Assembly (NCBI GenBank): GCA_964477265.1
Contig: CAYZDJ010000001.1
Span: 310,001-374,000, forward strand
Direction: 5' to 3'
DNA length: 64,000 nt
Source of the DNA: CAIVPM01 sp964477265
Lineage (GTDB): Bacteria > Bacteroidota > Bacteroidia > Chitinophagales > Chitinophagaceae
The translations under genes and the position numbers were made by a program. Positions within the stretch are counted from its first letter, which is position 1. The number at the start of each line of letters is the position of its first letter. Of this stretch, positions 41,884 to 48,964 are shown piece after piece. The notes below the pieces were generated by a model that did not search any database, was not told where the DNA came from, and saw only the letters and a list, made by a program, of their open reading frames with translations.

Positions 41884-43548
41884 ATGAAAAGTATTAATCC
41901 AACTACAACACAAGCTTGGCAGGCATTACAACAATATTACAACACAACCATGCACAGCAGGCAAATGAAGGAAATGTTTGCAGCCGATGCTGAAAGGTTC
42001 ACTAAATACATCATACAGTTCCAGGATATTTTGTTTGACTACAGTAAAAATATTGTTGATGAAAAAACAATGCAATTGTTGTTGCAACTGGCAAATGAAT
42101 GTGATGTAAAGGCTGCCATAGCTGCACAGTTTAATGGCGATAAAATTAACGTTACCGAAAACAGGGCAGTGCTGCATACAGCCCTTCGCAATAAGGGTAG
42201 CAATGCAGTTTCTGTAGATGGAAAAGACGTGATGCCTGATATAAAAAAGGTATTGCAGCAAATGGGAATTTTTTGCGACAGCATACATAATAAAAAACAC
42301 TTGGGCTATACTGGCAAACCCATTACAACCATTGTAAACATTGGCATTGGTGGCAGCGACTTAGGTCCTGTAATGGTTACAGAAGCCCTGAAACCTTATT
42401 GGGTAAATGGTATGCAAACCTATTTTGTAAGCAATGTTGATGGAACACATATTGCAGAAACATTAAAGAAAATTAATGCAGAAGAAACCTTGTTTTTAAT
42501 TGCCAGCAAAACCTTTACCACACAAGAAACTATGACCAATGCACACACTGCACGAAGCTGGTTTTTGGATATAGCAAAAGATGAGGCACACATTGCCAAA
42601 CACTTTGTAGCATTGAGTACCAACGAAAAGGAAGTAGTAAAATTTGGCATAGCCAAAGAAAATATGTTCGAGTTTTGGGATTGGGTGGGTGGCAGGTATT
42701 CTTTGTGGAGTGCAATTGGGCTAAGCATTGCATTAACCATAGGCTTTAAAAATTTTGATGATTTATTAAATGGTGCATACAATGCAGATGTACATTTTAA
42801 GGAAACAGCGGTTGAGAAAAATATACCTGTAACTATGGCTTTGCTGGGCATCTGGTATGTTAATTTTTTCAATGCACAAAGCGAAGCTATATTGCCTTAC
42901 GACCAATACCTGCACAGGTTTGCAGCTTATTTTCAGCAAGGCAATATGGAAAGCAATGGCAAAACCATTGATAGGAGTGGGGGAGAGGTTAACTATTCAA
43001 CTGGTCCTGTTATTTGGGGCGAGCCTGGCACAAATGGTCAGCACGCATTTTATCAATTAATACACCAGGGCACGCCAATTATCCCATGCGATTTTATTGC
43101 TCCTGCTATCTCTCACAATAAAATTGGCGACCATCACCAAAAGTTATTGTCACACTTTTTTGCACAAACCGAAGCATTGCTTAATGGCAAAACCAAAGAG
43201 CAGGTAACTGAAGAATTTGCCAGTGCCGGCAAGGCTTTCAACGAAATTGAACACTTGATTCCTTATAAAGTGTTTACAGGTAACAAGCCTACCAACTCTT
43301 TTTTGGTGCAACAAATTACACCTTACACATTGGGTAGTCTTATTGCCTTTTATGAGCATAAAATTTTTGTGCAAGGCGTTATCTGGAATATTTATAGCTA
43401 CGACCAATGGGGCGTGGAATTAGGTAAGCAACTTGCCAATTCTATTTTACCTGAATTAAAAAATAATGATATAGTTTCTTCACATGATAGCAGTACCAAT
43501 GGCTTGATAAATAAATACAAGGAAATGCGAAGTGAATATTATGATTAA
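41884..43548 (+). CDS. pgi: Glucose-6-phosphate isomerase
   Basis: 554 residues, the usual size of the long bacterial/eukaryotic-type enzyme that interconverts glucose-6-P and fructose-6-P. Signatures: IGIGGSDLGPVMVTEAL, SKTFTTQETMTNA, GGRYSLWSAIGLSIAL, and the C-terminal signature SYDQWGVELGKQLA. Catalytic Glu and His are in MESNGK... and GEPGTNGQHAFYQLIHQGT. The start ATG at 41884 follows the 51-bp repeat by 69 bases. A hairpin made of CACAGATAACACAG repeats lies after the stop. Confidence 0.97.
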   Translation: MKSINPTTTQAWQALQQYYNTTMHSRQMKEMFAADAERFTKYIIQFQDILFDYSKNIVDEKTMQLLLQLANECDVKAAIAAQFNGDKINVTENRAVLHTALRNKGSNAVSVDGKDVMPDIKKVLQQMGIFCDSIHNKKHLGYTGKPITTIVNIGIGGSDLGPVMVTEALKPYWVNGMQTYFVSNVDGTHIAETLKKINAEETLFLIASKTFTTQETMTNAHTARSWFLDIAKDEAHIAKHFVALSTNEKEVVKFGIAKENMFEFWDWVGGRYSLWSAIGLSIALTIGFKNFDDLLNGAYNADVHFKETAVEKNIPVTMALLGIWYVNFFNAQSEAILPYDQYLHRFAAYFQQGNMESNGKTIDRSGGEVNYSTGPVIWGEPGTNGQHAFYQLIHQGTPIIPCDFIAPAISHNKIGDHHQKLLSHFFAQTEALLNGKTKEQVTEEFASAGKAFNEIEHLIPYKVFTGNKPTNSFLVQQITPYTLGSLIAFYEHKIFVQGVIWNIYSYDQWGVELGKQLANSILPELKNNDIVSSHDSSTNGLINKYKEMRSEYYD

Positions 43549-43564
43549 TTGTTCTCACAGATAG

Positions 43565-43610
43565 CACAGATAACACAGGAAATTTATCTGTTAAATCTGT
43601 GTTATCTGTG
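43565..43610. repeat. Hairpin of CACAGATAACACAG / CTGTGTTATCTGTG
   Basis: A perfect 14-bp stem with an 18-base loop between pgi and the next gene. The same word (AATCTGTG..) recurs at 59888-59912. It may act as a weak terminator for pgi. Confidence 0.65.
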
Positions 43611-43662
43611 AGCAAATTTGTTTTGATATAAATGTGTTACTCATTGCTACTACCAACTTCCC

Positions 43663-43670
43663 TACATTTG
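43663..43670 (+). promoter_or_regulatory. -7 promoter element directly before the saccharopine-dehydrogenase-like gene
   Basis: TACATTTG matches TAnnTTTG exactly and ends only 4 bases before the ATG at 43675, implying a leaderless or near-leaderless transcript. No clear -33 TTTG at the expected spacing. Confidence 0.45.
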
Positions 43671-43674
43671 TTTT

Positions 43675-45174
43675 ATGAAGAACATTTTACTATTTGGTGC
43701 AGGCAAATCGGCAACTGTGTTAATTGATTTTTTAAAGATTGTTGCTGATGAAAAAAACTGGAACGTAGTAGTGGCAGATGGTAGCCTGGAAGTTGCCAAA
43801 TCAAAAACCGGTTTGCACCCAAAGCTTACACCTGTTGAGGTGAACATTGAAAATAAAGATGCAAGGCAGGTATTGATTCAGCAAAGCGATATTGTAATTT
43901 CCTTAATGCCTCCACACCTGCATTACCTTGTGGCATTGGATTGTATTGAGTTTAGCAAAAACCTTTTAACTGCAAGCTATATAGATGAGCAAACAAAAGC
44001 ATTGGCACAACAAGCCAAGGAAAAAGGCATTTTGTTTTTGTATGAAATGGGGCTTGACCCAGGCATTGACCACATGAGTGCCATGCAGATTATTCACGAT
44101 ATTCATAAGCAAGGGGGTAAAATTACTTCATTTATTTCTCATTGTGGTGGTCTGGTTGCACCAGAAAGTGATGACAATCCATGGCACTATAAAATAAGCT
44201 GGAACCCAAGAAACGTAGTAATGGCAGGCAAGGCAGGTGCTACTTATTTACAAAATGGAAAAGTGGAAAATATTGGATATGAAAATTTATTCAATTTAGA
44301 CAATGTAGTTGAAGTAAGCAAAGATGATTTTTTGGCATATTATCCAAACAGGGATTCGCTTGGATATATTGATACGTATGGATTGCAAGACATTGATACT
44401 TTTATAAGGACAACTTTGCGTCACCCTGAATTTTGCTTTGGCTGGAAAAATATTGTTGACCTGAAGCTAACCAATGAAGATAAAATATATGATACAAATG
44501 GGATGACAATACAGCAATTCTTCAAGTTTCATTTAGACAGAAATGGCTTTAGCAATTGGTTTGATGATATGCTGATGAACAGGTTAAATACTGCAAAAGA
44601 TACACTTGAAAAGTTAATGCAATTAATGGAAGCCGAGGAGACCGCTATTGAAGAAGGAAGCTCGCCTGAACAAACGATAATGATGGTTGATGAAACCGGA
44701 AAGCTTGATACCATTGACGTTGAGGAAGTAAAAGGCACAGCAGCAGAACAGGTTGCATTGAGCATGAATGAGGCTAACATAAGTATAAAGCAATTATTTT
44801 ATCTGGGTATGGATGATGAGGAAACCCAGATAAACCTTGGTATTGCAAGTGCTGCTGACGTGCTGCAATTTATACTTGAAAAGAAATTGGTTTTAAGTGC
44901 CAATGACAAGGATATGATTGTGATGCTGCACGAATTTGAGTATGAAATAAACGGCAATAAAAAAACACTTAAAAGTTTATTGCGTGTCATTGGGGAAAGC
45001 AACACACACACTGCCATGGCAAAAACTGTTGGCTTGCCATTGGGCATTGCAGCAGAATTGATACTCGAAGGAAAGATAAAGGAAACTGGTTTGCACATTC
45101 CAATATTGCCAGGTATTTATGAACCAGTGATGGAAGCACTATCTCGACACAACGTCATCTTTACTGAGAGTTAA
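43675..45174 (+). CDS. Saccharopine dehydrogenase family protein
   Basis: 499 residues with an N-terminal Rossmann fold (LLFGAGKSATVLIDFL), the segment SLMPPHLHYLVALDCIEF and LYEMGLDPGIDHMSAMQ, characteristic of LYS9-type saccharopine reductases. The long C-terminal part contains an inserted acidic helical section (about 310-375: LEKLMQLMEAEETAIEEG...). In Bacteroidota the enzyme probably acts in lysine turnover or a related reductive amination; the exact reaction is not provable here. pdxJ follows after 35 bp, likely co-transcribed. Confidence 0.87.
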   Translation: MKNILLFGAGKSATVLIDFLKIVADEKNWNVVVADGSLEVAKSKTGLHPKLTPVEVNIENKDARQVLIQQSDIVISLMPPHLHYLVALDCIEFSKNLLTASYIDEQTKALAQQAKEKGILFLYEMGLDPGIDHMSAMQIIHDIHKQGGKITSFISHCGGLVAPESDDNPWHYKISWNPRNVVMAGKAGATYLQNGKVENIGYENLFNLDNVVEVSKDDFLAYYPNRDSLGYIDTYGLQDIDTFIRTTLRHPEFCFGWKNIVDLKLTNEDKIYDTNGMTIQQFFKFHLDRNGFSNWFDDMLMNRLNTAKDTLEKLMQLMEAEETAIEEGSSPEQTIMMVDETGKLDTIDVEEVKGTAAEQVALSMNEANISIKQLFYLGMDDEETQINLGIASAADVLQFILEKKLVLSANDKDMIVMLHEFEYEINGNKKTLKSLLRVIGESNTHTAMAKTVGLPLGIAAELILEGKIKETGLHIPILPGIYEPVMEALSRHNVIFTES

Positions 45175-45209
45175 AATGATATTTTTAATGACAAATGACT
45201 TTTTGACCA

Positions 45210-45938
45210 ATGACTAAATTAAGCGTTAATATAAACAAGTTTGCTACACTTCGCAATTCTCGTGGTGGCAATAATCCCAATGTAACACAAGCTGCAATTG
45301 ATGCACAGCGTTTTGGTGCAGATGGTATTACTGTGCATCCTCGACCTGATGAAAGGCATATAAGGTATAATGATGTGAGGGAAATTAAAAAAATAATTAC
45401 AACAGAATTTAATATTGAAGGCAATTGCACTGAACAAAGCTTTGTTGATTTAGTGCTTGAGGTAAAACCAGAACAGGTAACACTTGTGCCAGATGCTATT
45501 GGTCAATTAACAAGCAACCATGGCTGGAATACGATTGAACATAAAGATTATTTAACCAACATTATTAAAGTATTTAAAAATGCCGGAATTCGTGTTTCAA
45601 TATTTGTTGACCCTATACTTGAAATGGTTGAAAGTGCTGCTGTAACTGGGACAGATAGGATTGAACTATATACTGAAAGTTATGCAGTTAATCAACAGTC
45701 AACAGTCAATAGTCAACAGATGGCGATTTTGAATAAATACATTGCTGCTGCAAATAAAGCAAAAGAATTGGGTTTAGGTATTAATGCAGGCCACGATTTG
45801 GATTTGAAAAACCTTAAATTATTCAAGCAATCTATTCCTTTTTTAGATGAAGTAAGTATTGGGCATGCTTTGGTTTGTGATGCAATTTACCTGGGCTTTG
45901 AAAATACCATACAGATGTATAAAAGGCAGCTAATGTAG
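45210..45938 (+). CDS. pdxJ: Pyridoxine 5'-phosphate synthase with a repeat-derived insertion
   Basis: Forms pyridoxine phosphate from 3-amino-2-oxopropyl phosphate and deoxyxylulose phosphate. TIM-barrel motifs: LSVNINKFATLRNSRGGNNPN, ADGITVHPRPDERHI, VTLVPD, and the C-terminal GLGINAGHDLDLKNL and VSIGHALV. Between LYTESYA and MAILNKYI lies VNQQSTVNSQQ, encoded by a GTCAACAGTCAATAGTCAACAG-type repeat (45687-45719), a word usually found between genes; it falls in a surface-loop position. Otherwise normal length. The 3' end overlaps the convergent folP by 9 bp. Confidence 0.95.
   Translation: MTKLSVNINKFATLRNSRGGNNPNVTQAAIDAQRFGADGITVHPRPDERHIRYNDVREIKKIITTEFNIEGNCTEQSFVDLVLEVKPEQVTLVPDAIGQLTSNHGWNTIEHKDYLTNIIKVFKNAGIRVSIFVDPILEMVESAAVTGTDRIELYTESYAVNQQSTVNSQQMAILNKYIAAANKAKELGLGINAGHDLDLKNLKLFKQSIPFLDEVSIGHALVCDAIYLGFENTIQMYKRQLM
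45687..45719 (+). repeat. In-frame GTCAACAG-type repeat within pdxJ
   Basis: 33 bases (11 codons) of tandem-like CAACAGTCAACAGTCAATAGTCAACAG, kept in frame. See the pdxJ entry. Confidence 0.75.
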
Positions 45939-46760
45939 ATTTACTGCTTCGCAAAGTTTAATTACTTCAATAGCTTCCTTAACATCGTGTACACGTAAAA
46001 TTGCTGCCCCATTTTGAATGGCAATTGTATTTAAAACTGTAGTTCCATTTAATGCTTCCTGTGCAGTAATGTCAAGTGTTTTATAAATACTGCTTTTTCG
46101 TGAAATGCCTACCAGTAAAGGCTTTTGCAATGATTTGAAGAATGATAGATTTTTAAGCAACTCAAAATTTTGCTCAATAGTTTTTGCAAAGCCAAAGCCA
46201 ATATCAAGTATCAAATCTTTAATGCCAAGTTTATCTGTTGCATAAACTTTATCTACAAAGTAATCATACACTTCACTGGCAACATTATTATAATTTGTAT
46301 GTTGTTGCATGGTTTGTGGCGTGCCCTTCATGTGCATACAAACATAAGGTACCTGCAATGCAGCAATAGTTTCAAACATAGCAATATCAATGCTTCCGCC
46401 ACTTATATCATTCACTAAACTTGCACCTGCTGCAACACATTCTTTGGCAACGTTGCTATAAAAAGTATCAATTGAAATATATGTTTCTGGAAATTTTTTA
46501 TGTATAGTTTCTACAATTGGCAGTACTCTTTTTAATTCTTCATCAGCATTAATCAACTCGCTGCTTGGTCTTGTACTTTGCCCACCAATATCAATAAAAC
46601 TAGCACCTTCAACAATCATTTTTTCTGCTGCAAATAAAGCTGAGTCTACATTTTTAATTCTGCTGTCATCATAAAAGCTGTCAGGCGTTGCATTTAAAAT
46701 ACTCATTACCACAGGGTTTTTAAACAGTATTTCTTTATTATTAAGATTTAGTGTAAACAT
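45930..46760 (-). CDS. folP: Dihydropteroate synthase
   Basis: Condenses p-aminobenzoate with dihydropterin pyrophosphate in folate synthesis. 276 residues from ATG 46760 (MFTLNLNNKEI); the frame is open another 390 bp upstream, but that extension is low-complexity antisense of the DUF1599 gene. Motifs: VVMSILNATPDSFYDDS, GASFIDIGGQSTRP, YISIDTFYSNVA, ASLVNDISGG, YVCMHMKGTPQTMQ, LILDIGFGFAKT, LLVGISRKSSI. Divergent from DUF1599 with 39 bp between starts. Confidence 0.95.
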   Translation of the reverse strand: MFTLNLNNKEILFKNPVVMSILNATPDSFYDDSRIKNVDSALFAAEKMIVEGASFIDIGGQSTRPSSELINADEELKRVLPIVETIHKKFPETYISIDTFYSNVAKECVAAGASLVNDISGGSIDIAMFETIAALQVPYVCMHMKGTPQTMQQHTNYNNVASEVYDYFVDKVYATDKLGIKDLILDIGFGFAKTIEQNFELLKNLSFFKSLQKPLLVGISRKSSIYKTLDITAQEALNGTTVLNTIAIQNGAAILRVHDVKEAIEVIKLCEAVNLH

Positions 46761-46799
46761 CTTTTTATTAATTTGCAACTGCAAAATATAAATGCGAAA

Positions 46800-47336
46800 A
46801 TGCAACATACCAACGAACAATACGATAAAATAATTGCTGGCTGTAAAAATGTTTTTATAAAAAAAAATACAGACTATGGCACAGCCTGGCGTGTGCTTAG
46901 AACGATAAGCGTGGTTGACCAGATTTTTATTAAGGCATTGCGTATAAGAACTATCCAGGATAAAAAAACGCAACTTGTTGCAGATGGTATTGCAGATGAA
47001 TTTAAAGGCATAATAAACTATGGCGTAATTGGATTGATTCAATTGCAACTTAACAACCCACAAGTGGAAGATTTGCCTATTGATATTGTTGAAAAAAATT
47101 ATCAGCAGCAAATTGATTTTGCTAAAAAAACAATGCTTGATAAGAACCATGATTATGGCGAAGCCTGGAGAGATATGAGCCAGGAAAGTTTTGTAGATTT
47201 AATATTGGTAAAGCTGCAACGCATAAAACAAATTTTAAGTAATGATGGTAAAACGCTTATTAGCGAAGGCATTGACGCAAACTATGTTGATATAATTAAC
47301 TATGCAGTGTTTGCTTTAATACTTAGTGAAAACTAA
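46800..47336 (+). CDS. DUF1599 (nucleotide-modification-associated domain) protein
   Basis: 178 residues from ATG 46800 (MQHTNEQYDK); a TTG at 46773 is less likely. Two tandem copies of a module: CKNVFIKKNTDYGTAWRVLR...FKGIINYGVIGLIQL and AKKTMLDKNHDYGEAWRDMS...YVDIINYAVFALIL. The family is linked to nucleotide modification by genomic context in other species. The divergent folP and downstream DoxX gene is an arrangement I believe recurs in Bacteroidota. No biochemical role is established. Confidence 0.87.
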   Translation: MQHTNEQYDKIIAGCKNVFIKKNTDYGTAWRVLRTISVVDQIFIKALRIRTIQDKKTQLVADGIADEFKGIINYGVIGLIQLQLNNPQVEDLPIDIVEKNYQQQIDFAKKTMLDKNHDYGEAWRDMSQESFVDLILVKLQRIKQILSNDGKTLISEGIDANYVDIINYAVFALILSEN

Positions 47337-47433
47337 GCAAGTCTTTAGGTTTTAGTCTTTGATCTTTAGACAAAACCTAAAATAGTTTTTACCAAAGACT
47401 AATACCCAAATACTAAAGACAAACAAAAAAAAT

Positions 47434-48522
47434 ATGAAAATATTAGTAACAATTTGCAGATGGCTTGTAGGTTTATTATTTATTTTTAGTGGATTGGTAA
47501 AAGCTAATGACCCATTGGGCTTAAGCTTTAAAATGCTTGAATTTTTTGAGAAATGGGATATGCACTTTTTTGATAATTATTCATTGGCATTTGCTATAAT
47601 AATAAACATTGTTGAAGTTGTTGCTGGGGTTGGAATTATACTGGCATGGAGACCTAAATTTTTTACATGGCTACTATTGTTGTTAATTATTTTCTTTACT
47701 TTTTTAACAAGCTATGTTTTGTTTAGTGGCAAAATACATGCTTGTGGTTGCTTTGGAGATTGTATTCCTTTAACTCCAATTCAAACCTTTACAAAAGATA
47801 TTATACTGCTTGTTTTAATATTGATAATTCTGTTAAGTGTAAATAAAATTCAATCGAGTGTAAGTACTAAAAAAGCCATCACTATATTGGCTGCAACATT
47901 TGTATTTGTTAGCTTTGTAGAGTTTTGCGTATTGCATCATTTGCCATTTAAAGATTGTTTGGCATATAAAAAAGGCAATAACATTATTGAGCAAATGAAG
48001 CCACCTGTTGGTAGTGTTAGTGATAGCTTTGCTATATTTTATACTTATAAAAAAGATGGAAAAACGATAAAAATTAATGCAGAAAAATTTCCTGATGATT
48101 TTGATTCTACTTATGTACAAATTGGTGAAGAAGAGAAAGTGCAAATTAGAAAAGGAAATAACACTGCAAAGATTGCTAACTTTAGCTTAACTACTTTAAG
48201 TGGAAATGATACAACCCAGGCTATACTTGCTATGCAAGGCAAATATATTTTGGTTTTTGTAAAAGATTTTTCTACAATGTCAGATAAAACAAAAGTCATT
48301 GAACAAATTAATAACTACGCAAAAAGTGGAACTCCTGTATTTGTAGTAACAAATGACAAAGAAGGAATAGCAGCAAGTGGTGTAAATAATGTTCCCATTT
48401 TTACTTGTGATGCCACAGAAATTAAAACTGCAGCTCGTGTAAATCCAACATTTGCACTAATGCAGGGTGCAACAATAGTAAATAAAGTTGCAGGTGTAGA
48501 TGCTGATAAGTTGATGAAGTAA
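47434..48522 (+). CDS. DoxX/MauE-type membrane protein with C-terminal soluble domain
   Basis: 362 residues. Four N-terminal membrane helices of the DoxX/MauE fold (ICRWLVGLLFIFSGLVKANDP is the hallmark opening), a HACGCFGDCIPL cysteine motif between helices 3 and 4, a fifth hydrophobic segment (ITILAATFVFVSFVEFCVL), then a soluble thioredoxin-like domain of about 170 residues without an obvious CxxC. MauE-like proteins support disulfide or quinone redox chemistry; the CGCFGDC motif suggests thiol redox at the inner membrane. Function inferred only. Confidence 0.82.
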   Translation: MKILVTICRWLVGLLFIFSGLVKANDPLGLSFKMLEFFEKWDMHFFDNYSLAFAIIINIVEVVAGVGIILAWRPKFFTWLLLLLIIFFTFLTSYVLFSGKIHACGCFGDCIPLTPIQTFTKDIILLVLILIILLSVNKIQSSVSTKKAITILAATFVFVSFVEFCVLHHLPFKDCLAYKKGNNIIEQMKPPVGSVSDSFAIFYTYKKDGKTIKINAEKFPDDFDSTYVQIGEEEKVQIRKGNNTAKIANFSLTTLSGNDTTQAILAMQGKYILVFVKDFSTMSDKTKVIEQINNYAKSGTPVFVVTNDKEGIAASGVNNVPIFTCDATEIKTAARVNPTFALMQGATIVNKVAGVDADKLMK

Positions 48523-48567
48523 ATGCACATGTAATCCACAAATTTATCTATAACTAAAAAAATAGTT

Positions 48568-48597
48568 TATGTTTGCATAACTAAATATTTAGTTATG
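48568..48597 (+). promoter_or_regulatory. Promoter and 22-bp palindromic operator of the blaI-type repressor
   Basis: TATGTTTG (48568-48575) matches TAnnTTTG. Immediately after it lies a perfect 22-bp palindrome (48576-48597, half-site CATAACTAAAT) that spans the predicted transcription start and ends on the ATG of the repressor gene. Its position is ideal for autorepression by a BlaI-like dimer. Confidence 0.75.
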
Positions 48598-48957
48598 GCA
48601 AATAAAACACTTACAAAGGCTGAAGAGCAGGTGATGCAAGCCTTATGGAAACTGGAAAAAGCATACTTAAAGGATATTCTTGAAAACCTTGCAGAACCAA
48701 AGCCACACAGCAATACTATTGCTACCTTACTCAAAATTTTAATAGAAAAAGAATTTGTTGCCAATGAGGTTCATGGCAGAAACCATTTGTATTATCCATT
48801 AGTTTCTAAAGAAGATTATTCTAAAAACTCCATCTCAAATATTGTAGAAAATTATTTTGATGGCTCATTTGCCAATGCAGTTTCGTTTATGGTTGATAAA
48901 AAGAAACTGAAAATAAAAGACATTGAATTGCTATTAAACCAACTAAAATCTAAATAA
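48595..48957 (+). CDS. BlaI/MecI-family winged-helix repressor
   Basis: 120 residues: the N-terminal winged helix (LTKAEEQVMQALWKLEKAYLKDILENL, SNTIATLLKILIEKEFVANEVHGRNHLYYPLVS) and a C-terminal dimerisation helix region. BlaI-type repressors leave their operator when a membrane M56 peptidase signals cell-wall stress. The receptor gene follows 7 bp later, and the palindrome overlapping the start codon is the likely operator. In Bacteroidota such pairs are widespread and often unrelated to beta-lactamase. Confidence 0.92.
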   Translation: MANKTLTKAEEQVMQALWKLEKAYLKDILENLAEPKPHSNTIATLLKILIEKEFVANEVHGRNHLYYPLVSKEDYSKNSISNIVENYFDGSFANAVSFMVDKKKLKIKDIELLLNQLKSK

Positions 48958-48964
48958 TATTTTT

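Noticed and set aside
41483..41897. Plus-strand frames of 73 and 68 residues before pgi
   Set aside because: One is antisense to the ParD remnant and the other spans a hairpin and the 51-bp repeat; neither looks like protein.
43557..43614. Hairpin after pgi as a regulator-binding operator
   Set aside because: It is made of the same CACAGATAAC words found in other gaps, so repeat origin is the simpler explanation.
46761..47150. N-terminal extension of folP to 47150 (130 extra residues)
   Set aside because: It is antisense to the well-supported DUF1599 gene, is low-complexity, and the family's first motif follows an ATG at 46760.
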